Shown here piece after piece: positions 58,933 to 64,000 of a stretch of 64,000 bases of DNA (its first letter is position 1; the number at the start of each line of letters is the position of its first letter). Below the pieces are notes generated by a model that saw nothing but the letters and a program-made list of their open reading frames with translations, searched no databases and was not told the origin of the DNA. Source of the DNA: Mycobacterium sp. IS-1496 (GTDB lineage: Bacteria > Actinomycetota > Actinomycetes > Mycobacteriales > Mycobacteriaceae). The stretch covers positions 1-64,000 of the forward strand of contig NZ_LQIU01000067.1 of the NCBI RefSeq assembly GCF_001499995.1. The letters are read 5' to 3'. Made by a program: the position numbers and the translations under genes.

Positions 58933-60299
58933 TCGGGCCTCAGGACGTCGTCGAGGCGGTCCTCGCCGAGGCGGCCCGCCGCGGTCGGGCCGACGAGACG
59001 ATCGTGCTGGTCACCGACCGCGCCGATGCCTCGCTGCGGTGGGCGGGCAATTCGATGACCACCAACGGCGAGTCGTTCAGCCGCAGCACCACGGTCATTT
59101 CGATCGTGCGGCAGGGTAAGAGTGCGCACGTCGGATCGGTGCGCTCCAGCGAGGTGGAACCGGCCGCGATCACCGCGCTGGTGGCGGCGTCGCAGGACGC
59201 CGCCGTGGCCGCGCCCGAGGCCCGCGACAGTGCGCCGCCGCTCCCGCCGACCGATACCCCGGGCGACTGGGACCTGCCGGTGCCGACGACCGGGGCGGAG
59301 GTGTTCGCCGGGGTGGCAGGCAGCCTGGCGCGTGGATTTCGCGGCGAGAACGCACTCTACGGCTTCGCCCGCCACGAGCTGGAGACGACGTTCGTCGCGA
59401 CGTCGACCGGTGTGCGCAGGCGGTACACGCAGCCCACCGGATCGGTCGAGATCAACGCCAAGCGCGGCGGCGCGAGCGCGTGGGCGGGTATCAGCACACC
59501 CGACTTCGTCAACGTGCCAACGGATTCCCTGCTCGAAGACCTCGCGATGCGGCTGGGCTGGGCCGAGCGCACGGTCGAATTACCCGCGGGGCGGTACGAG
59601 ACGATCATGCCGCCGTCCACCGTCGCCGACATGATGATCTACCTGACCTGGACGATGGACGGTCGTGGTGCTCAGGAGGGTCGCACCGCACTGTCGGCGC
59701 CCGGCGGCACCCGGGTGGGGGAGAAGTTGACGGACCTGCCGTTGACGCTGTACTCCGACCCGGCCGCCCCCGGCCTGGCGTGCCTGCCGTTCGTCGCGGC
59801 GGCCACGTCGTCCGAGCGGATGTCGGTGTTCGACAACGGAATGGACATCGGCCGGGTGGACTGGTTGCGCGACGGCGCGGTCAGCGCGCTGGCCTATCCG
59901 CGGGCCGCGGCGGCCGAGTTCGGCGAACCGGTCGCGGTGCCGGCCGAAAACCTGCTGATGACCGGCGGTACCGCGGAGTTGGCCGACATGATCGCCGCCA
60001 CCGAGCGCGGGCTGCTGCTGAGCACGTTGTGGTACATCCGCGAGGTCGATCCGACCGTGCTCCTGCTGACCGGACTGACACGCGACGGCGTTTACCTCAT
60101 CGAGGACGGCGAGGTGTCGGCAGCGGTGAACAACTTCCGGTTCAACGAGAGCCCGCTCGATCTGCTGCGGCGCGCCACCGAGGCGGGGGTGAGCGAGGTG
60201 ACGCTGCCACGGGAATGGGGTGACTGGGCGACCCGCGCGGCCATGCCGACGTTACGGATTCCCGACTTCCACATGTCTTCGGTCAGTCAGGCGCAATAA
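58929..60299 (+). CDS. TldE (PmbA)-like subunit, Rv2314c-like
   Basis: A 456-residue partner of the preceding TldD-like protein. It has the same fold (SLRWAGNSMTTNGESFSRST, MMIYLTWTMDGRGAQEGRTA, LSTLWYIREVDPTVLLLTGL) but lacks the HExxxH zinc motif, as TldE proteins do. GTG 58929 overlaps the tldD-like stop by 4 nt, in keeping with a 1:1 complex. No precursor peptide gene is visible next to the pair. Confidence 0.88.
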   Translation: MIGPQDVVEAVLAEAARRGRADETIVLVTDRADASLRWAGNSMTTNGESFSRSTTVISIVRQGKSAHVGSVRSSEVEPAAITALVAASQDAAVAAPEARDSAPPLPPTDTPGDWDLPVPTTGAEVFAGVAGSLARGFRGENALYGFARHELETTFVATSTGVRRRYTQPTGSVEINAKRGGASAWAGISTPDFVNVPTDSLLEDLAMRLGWAERTVELPAGRYETIMPPSTVADMMIYLTWTMDGRGAQEGRTALSAPGGTRVGEKLTDLPLTLYSDPAAPGLACLPFVAAATSSERMSVFDNGMDIGRVDWLRDGAVSALAYPRAAAAEFGEPVAVPAENLLMTGGTAELADMIAATERGLLLSTLWYIREVDPTVLLLTGLTRDGVYLIEDGEVSAAVNNFRFNESPLDLLRRATEAGVSEVTLPREWGDWATRAAMPTLRIPDFHMSSVSQAQ

Positions 60300-60306
60300 T
60301 CCGAAG

Positions 60307-61155
60307 GTGCCCCTCGACGCGGTCTTCCGTCAGCTGTCCGCTCTGGTCTCGATGTCGTCGGGAGACCAGCGCCTCGACACGGTGATCCGGTTGACCTGTG
60401 GGCGGGCGCTGCGACTGCTTCCGCTTCCGGTCGAGGTCGACCTGTTCGACGGGAAGTCGGACGCCGAATCGGTGGTCGCCGCGTTCGCCGAGCAGTTCGC
60501 CACCGACGTGACGGGCATCGGGGACAACCAGCGCGCGCGGTTCGCAGCGGTGTTGGGGGACAAGGCCTTTCGTGTGTCCGCCGCGGTGTTCATCGCCGAC
60601 TTCGTGCCGCGCGTGCGGGCGGGGTTCGAGGCGCTGGGTCTCGGGCATGCGGTCGGCGACACGAAGGACTGGGACCACGAGACCGACCCGTCGCAGGCAC
60701 TGCTGGGCGAATTCGTCCCCGCGGTCGCCCGCCTCCGGGCGCTCGACCCGCTGACCACCGAGGTGGTGCGGCTTCGCGGGGCGATCGCGCACAACTGCCG
60801 GTTGTGCAAATCGCTTCGGGAGGAGCACGCCCTCGACGCGGGCGGGTCGGAACCGCTGTACGCCGAGATCCAGGATTTTGAACACTCCGAGCGGTTGACC
60901 GCTGAGCACAAGGCCGCCCTGCGGTACGTGGACGCGTTGGTGTGGACGCCGTCGGCGATCCCGCTGGACGTCGCGCTCGGTGTGCGCGCGTGCTTCTCCG
61001 AGGACGAGTCGATCGAGTTGACGCTGGACGTCATGCGCAACGCCACCAACAAGATCGCCGTCGCGTTCCGTGCCGACGCGCCGAGGGTGGCGTCGGGCAC
61101 CGAACGGTACCTGGTGGACGACGACGGGCAGACGGTGTTCGCCGGAGCGCCGTGA
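60307..61155 (+). CDS. AhpD/carboxymuconolactone-decarboxylase-like protein
   Basis: A 282-residue all-helical protein with the redox motif HNCRLCKSLREEH (Cys164, Cys167), typical of AhpD-like peroxidase folds. The C-terminal half reads TAEHKAALRYVDALVWTPSA and LTLDVMRNATNKIAVAF, again AhpD-like. It may reduce peroxides or serve as a redox partner; the substrate is unknown. GTG 60307 starts it 7 nt after the tldE-like stop, so it is probably in the same operon. Confidence 0.75.
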   Translation: MPLDAVFRQLSALVSMSSGDQRLDTVIRLTCGRALRLLPLPVEVDLFDGKSDAESVVAAFAEQFATDVTGIGDNQRARFAAVLGDKAFRVSAAVFIADFVPRVRAGFEALGLGHAVGDTKDWDHETDPSQALLGEFVPAVARLRALDPLTTEVVRLRGAIAHNCRLCKSLREEHALDAGGSEPLYAEIQDFEHSERLTAEHKAALRYVDALVWTPSAIPLDVALGVRACFSEDESIELTLDVMRNATNKIAVAFRADAPRVASGTERYLVDDDGQTVFAGAP

Positions 61156-61889
61156 CCGTCGCCGCGGTACGGCAGTTCGAAGCGTACGGGCCGTCCTACT
61201 GGGGCGCGATCGCTCTGTTCGTGGCGGGTGCGGTGGTCCTGGTGTGGTTGGGGCGCAGGCAGACTCGAGCCCAGTCGCGGCGGTTCGGCCGGATCGTCGG
61301 AGCATTCACCGCGGTGATCTACGCGGCCGTGCTGGTCTACTCGATGTTTCCGCCGACGATCGAGCGATCGGTGCCGTTGCGGTTGACCGACCTGGCCACG
61401 GTGGCCGCGGCGTGTGCGCTGTGGTCGCAGCGGCACTGGGCGTTCGCGCTGACGTACTACTGGGGTCTGGTACTCAGCGCGCAGGCGCTGATCTCGCCGG
61501 TGCTGGTCGGCCCCGACTTCCCGCATTACACGTTCCTGGCGTTCTGGGCGATTCACCTGGCGGTGGTGTGGGCAGCGATCTACCTGACGTGGGGGCGAGG
61601 GATGCGGCCGGGCTGGCGCAGCCTGCGCCTGGTCGTGATCGTGACGGCGGTGTGGGCGGCGGTCACCTTCACGTTCAGTCGGATCGCCGGCACCAACTAC
61701 GGGTTTCTCAACGGCAAACCGGTGACCGCGAGCCTGTTGGACGTGCTGGGCCCGTGGCCGGTGTACATCGTCTCCGCGACGGCGCTGATCGTCGCCGTGT
61801 GGGTGCTGATGACGCTGCCGTGGGTGCGGGTGAGCGACTCCGCGCCGCATGCGACGATGGTGCCGCGTTCGTCGCGCCGGGGGCGGTAG
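61152..61889 (+). CDS. YwaF-family (TIGR02206) integral membrane protein
   Basis: A 245-residue protein with about six membrane helices, including WGAIALFVAGAVVLVWLGRR, FPHYTFLAFWAIHLAVVWAA and AGTNYGFLNGKP, the last being the TIGR02206 signature. Function unknown. GTG 61152 overlaps the upstream stop by 4 nt. The last ten bases of the gene, including its TAG, are also the first ten bases of tRNA-Met. Confidence 0.82.
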   Translation: MTVAAVRQFEAYGPSYWGAIALFVAGAVVLVWLGRRQTRAQSRRFGRIVGAFTAVIYAAVLVYSMFPPTIERSVPLRLTDLATVAAACALWSQRHWAFALTYYWGLVLSAQALISPVLVGPDFPHYTFLAFWAIHLAVVWAAIYLTWGRGMRPGWRSLRLVVIVTAVWAAVTFTFSRIAGTNYGFLNGKPVTASLLDVLGPWPVYIVSATALIVAVWVLMTLPWVRVSDSAPHATMVPRSSRRGR

Positions 61890-61956
61890 CTCAGTCGGTT
61901 AGAGCCGTGGACTCATAATCCATTGGTCGCGGGTTCGAGCCCCGCCCGCCCCACCA
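61880..61956 (+). tRNA. tRNA-Met (CAT), elongator type
   Basis: A 77-base cloverleaf: acceptor GGGGCGG pairs with CCGCCCC, D-arm GCTC/GAGC, anticodon loop CTCATAA (anticodon CAT), T-arm GCGGG-TTCGAGC-CCCGC. The discriminator is A and the 3' CCA is encoded. The acceptor pairs fully at 1-72, so it is not the initiator. A tRNA-Ile2 with lysidine cannot be excluded from the anticodon alone, but the locus fits metT of M. tuberculosis. Confidence 0.93.
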
Positions 61957-62055
61957 CCTCCCGTTCCGTGCGCCCAAACTGCGCACAGATCGTGGTCGGT
62001 CGTGATTTCGTGATCTGACAGCAGTCTCGGCGATGCTGAGGGAGGTGAGCCCCTC

Positions 62056-62955
62056 GTGAATCCACGACTCGACGGCTCATGTGTCTCGACGGACTTGACG
62101 ATGAGCATCATCGAACTGGTCGGGGATTACGGCTTCCTCTCCAACCTGCTCTGCGGTCTGGCACTCGGCGCGGTCGCTTTCCTCCTCGGCAAGAGCGAAG
62201 CGGCTCCGCCGCACACCATCGCGCTGCTCTCCTCCGGCGTGCTGATCCTCACCGCCGACTCCTTCCTGTTCGCCTCGGTGCATTCCCGTCGGCCCTTCAC
62301 CGTCGACGGCCTGGTCGCGCCGGGCGGCGAGAACGTGTGTTATCTCATGTGGACTCTCGCGATGCCGGGGTTCGGGATGCTGATGATCGGGGCGACAGTC
62401 CTCGTCGTCAGCATCGGCTGGATGATCGTGCAATACGCGATCTTGAACGACATCGAGAGTCGGGTGTTCGCCACCCTGGGTGGCGTCTTCAGCTTCTTCA
62501 TCGTGCTGACCACAGCCTTGTCGCTGGTCAACATCTCGAACCAGTACCTCGTCTTCATGACCTACCCGGACCGGCCGTCGGCGCTGGCCGTCGCCGCCGT
62601 CTGGATTTTCGGGGCGGCCATGGCGGTGATCGCCTGCTCGATGATCGTGGTGAGGACGCTGGGTCTCTACCGCTACCGCAGACATCACTCCGACTGGGGT
62701 GCGATCGCCGATTCCCGCTTCGGCGCGCTCGCCGTCGCTGCGGTCGCCATCTCGGCGTACGGGTTTCTCGCGATCACCGTCGATGCGCTCGTCTTCCTGT
62801 TCCGCGCCGACGACTCGGTGCGCGGAGCGGGCGTGATGTGGTCCGCCGTAGTCCTGTGCCTGGTCGTTCCCTGGGTGGTCTACCTCCCGATCTGTTATGC
62901 CGTACCCGGACCCGGGTTCAAAGACGCAGTCTCGTCGTCTCGCGGTCCACGGTGA
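62056..62955 (+). CDS. Multi-pass membrane protein of unknown function
   Basis: A 299-residue protein with about seven hydrophobic segments, including FLSNLLCGLALGAVAFLLG, MLMIGATVLVVSIGWMIVQY and VFSFFIVLTTALSLVNISNQ. GTG 62056 has GGAGG at 62041-62045; ATG 62101 (MSIIELVGDYG) is an alternative start just before the first helix. I do not recognise the family. A 6-bp hairpin (CACGGT-N4-ACCGTG, 62948-62963) covers its stop codon. Confidence 0.7.
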   Translation: MNPRLDGSCVSTDLTMSIIELVGDYGFLSNLLCGLALGAVAFLLGKSEAAPPHTIALLSSGVLILTADSFLFASVHSRRPFTVDGLVAPGGENVCYLMWTLAMPGFGMLMIGATVLVVSIGWMIVQYAILNDIESRVFATLGGVFSFFIVLTTALSLVNISNQYLVFMTYPDRPSALAVAAVWIFGAAMAVIACSMIVVRTLGLYRYRRHHSDWGAIADSRFGALAVAAVAISAYGFLAITVDALVFLFRADDSVRGAGVMWSAVVLCLVVPWVVYLPICYAVPGPGFKDAVSSSRGPR

Positions 62956-62980
62956 TGACCGTGCCGCAGCCCCTCCCGCG

Positions 62981-63847
62981 CTACGCGCCGAGCGTGGGCA
63001 CGACGAGCACATCGCACTGCGCTTCGCGCATCACGTGTTGGGCCACGCTGCCCAGGAAGGCGTAGGACAGCCGCGAGCGGGCGCCCGTCCCGACCACGAT
63101 CAGATCCGCGTCGACAGACCGGGCGGCACCTTCGAGTGCGGTCGGCGGATGGCCTCCGACGACGGCGATCTCGCGCGGGCAGGGGTTCAGCGTGCCCGTC
63201 AGCCGCGAGATATCCCGCCGTGCCCGGTCGAGCGCGGCCCGCCGCAATCCCTCGACATCGTCGCCGGACACACCGAATGCATGCATCAGGCTCTCGCCGA
63301 CGACGGTGCTGACGTGGACGACGACGTGGTCTGCCGCAGGTGTCAGTCCGAGGCCGAAGCGGGCCGCCTCGGCGGACTCCGTCGTGGCGTCGAGCGCCAG
63401 GACGACCGAGCGGTAGCTGTCCGTGCCCGGCCGCTTGACGACCAGCACCGGCACCGGACTCATCCGCACCACGTTCTCCGCCGTACTGCCGAGCAGAGCC
63501 TCGACGAGGCCGTGCTCGCCGCTGGCGCCGATGACCACGAGATCCGCCGCCGTGTCGGCCGCTTCGGCGGTGATCTCCACGGCCGCCCTGCCCCGGCGGA
63601 CGGTGATGGTGGGCGCCGCGTCGGCGGAAGCCGACGGATCGAGGAGCCCGTCGACGAGTGCCGCGACCGCACCCCGTGCGGGCTCCGAGAAGTCGGTGCG
63701 CATTCCGGTGGGCTCCACGTGCAGGGCGGTCAGCCGGGCGCCGTGCTCGGTGGCCAAATGCGCGGCCCGAATGACCGCCGCGGCCGCCGGTTCGGACAGG
63801 TCCGTCGCCACGAGGACGTGGCGCAGAGCACCGGTGACCGTGTCCAT
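62981..63847 (-). CDS. Universal stress protein, tandem Usp domains
   Basis: A 288-residue protein (start MDTVTGALRHVLVATDLSEP, ATG 63847) made of two Usp domains. The first has the ATP motif GASGEHGLVEALLGSTAENV, fitting G-x2-G-x9-G-S. The second has GTGARSRLSYAFLGSVAQHV, in which the second Gly is Ala, so nucleotide binding may be limited to the first domain. Mycobacteria use such proteins in stress and low-oxygen states; the trigger here is unknown. ATG 63892 would add 15 residues. Confidence 0.88.
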   Translation of the reverse strand: MDTVTGALRHVLVATDLSEPAAAAVIRAAHLATEHGARLTALHVEPTGMRTDFSEPARGAVAALVDGLLDPSASADAAPTITVRRGRAAVEITAEAADTAADLVVIGASGEHGLVEALLGSTAENVVRMSPVPVLVVKRPGTDSYRSVVLALDATTESAEAARFGLGLTPAADHVVVHVSTVVGESLMHAFGVSGDDVEGLRRAALDRARRDISRLTGTLNPCPREIAVVGGHPPTALEGAARSVDADLIVVGTGARSRLSYAFLGSVAQHVMREAQCDVLVVPTLGA

Positions 63848-63931
63848 CGAACCGCGACCTCCCGACTGGCGAACACCAGCGACGATACGCACCGACGGGC
63901 CCGGGCGGACCGTCGAACGCCCGCGGCGCGG

Positions 63932-64000
63932 TCACACCGCCACGCGCCGCCACAGGTCGTCGAACGCGAGCGAGTCGAAGAAGGCCGCTGCCCGCACGAT
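63932..64000 (-). CDS. C-terminal end of a gene entering from the right edge
   Basis: The minus strand is open from the edge to a TGA at 63934-63932 and reads IVRAAAFFDSLAFDDLWRRV then AV. The composition looks like a real protein end and the frame does not overlap the Usp gene. Too little is present to name the family. Confidence 0.4.
   Translation of the reverse strand: MVRAAAFFDSLAFDDLWRRVAV

Noticed and set aside
62948..62963. CACGGT-N4-ACCGTG hairpin as a firm terminator
   Set aside because: The stem is only 6 bp, covers the stop codon and has no T-rich tail, so it is mentioned under the gene but not called.

Overview
The window is high-GC actinobacterial DNA. It carries a complete mycobactin locus, a gene order close to the Rv2384-Rv2314c part of the Mycobacterium tuberculosis chromosome (compared from memory), IdeR-type iron boxes and a LexA-type SOS box. 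This points to a mycobacterium, most likely a fast-growing Mycolicibacterium-like species, because the mycobactin thioesterase is a separate gene (mbtT) rather than the C-terminal domain of MbtB.

Layout: 1-2940 is accessory: a DUF222/13E12-type gene cut by the left edge behind an SOS box, a DUF2786 protein, and a decayed pRiA4b ORF-3-like gene. 2985-24326 is the mycobactin locus: mbtA on the minus strand, and mbtB-mbtT-mbtC-mbtD-mbtE-mbtF-mbtG-mbtH on the plus strand, with tandem iron boxes between the two arms. The first seven plus-strand genes are joined by 4-nt start/stop overlaps. MbtA activates salicylate, MbtB forms the hydroxyphenyl-oxazoline, MbtC/D supply the polyketide unit, MbtE/F add the two lysine-derived units, MbtG N-hydroxylates lysine, and MbtH assists the adenylation domains. 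24546-26496 holds two more iron boxes, one before a secreted GjpA-porin-like protein and one in the divergent promoter of a small Rv2375-like gene and hrcA.

26596-46444 is conserved housekeeping: hrcA-dnaJ2-rsmE, phoH-ybeY-CBS protein-CDA-like-era, amidase, recO-uppS, the smtB-zur zinc regulators facing glyS, a TPM-domain membrane protein, dgt-dnaG and small envelope proteins. 46548-53860 is mixed: tRNA-Asn, an acidic small protein, an adenylate cyclase/NB-ARC signalling protein, lppP, a large acyl-CoA dehydrogenase, and a VIT1/CCC1-type Fe/Mn transporter with its own iron-box-like site. 53939-60299 holds a MarR regulator divergent from an ECF-type ABC transporter (S-A-A fusion plus T component), then a TldD/TldE pair. 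60307-64000 holds an AhpD-like protein, two membrane proteins, tRNA-Met, a universal stress protein, and the tail of a gene cut by the right edge.

The main theme is iron. Five IdeR-box-like sites lie in four promoter regions, so the local iron regulon appears to extend beyond siderophore synthesis to a putative outer-membrane protein, a small conserved protein and a metal transporter. All homology statements come from recognising sequences by eye; no search was run.
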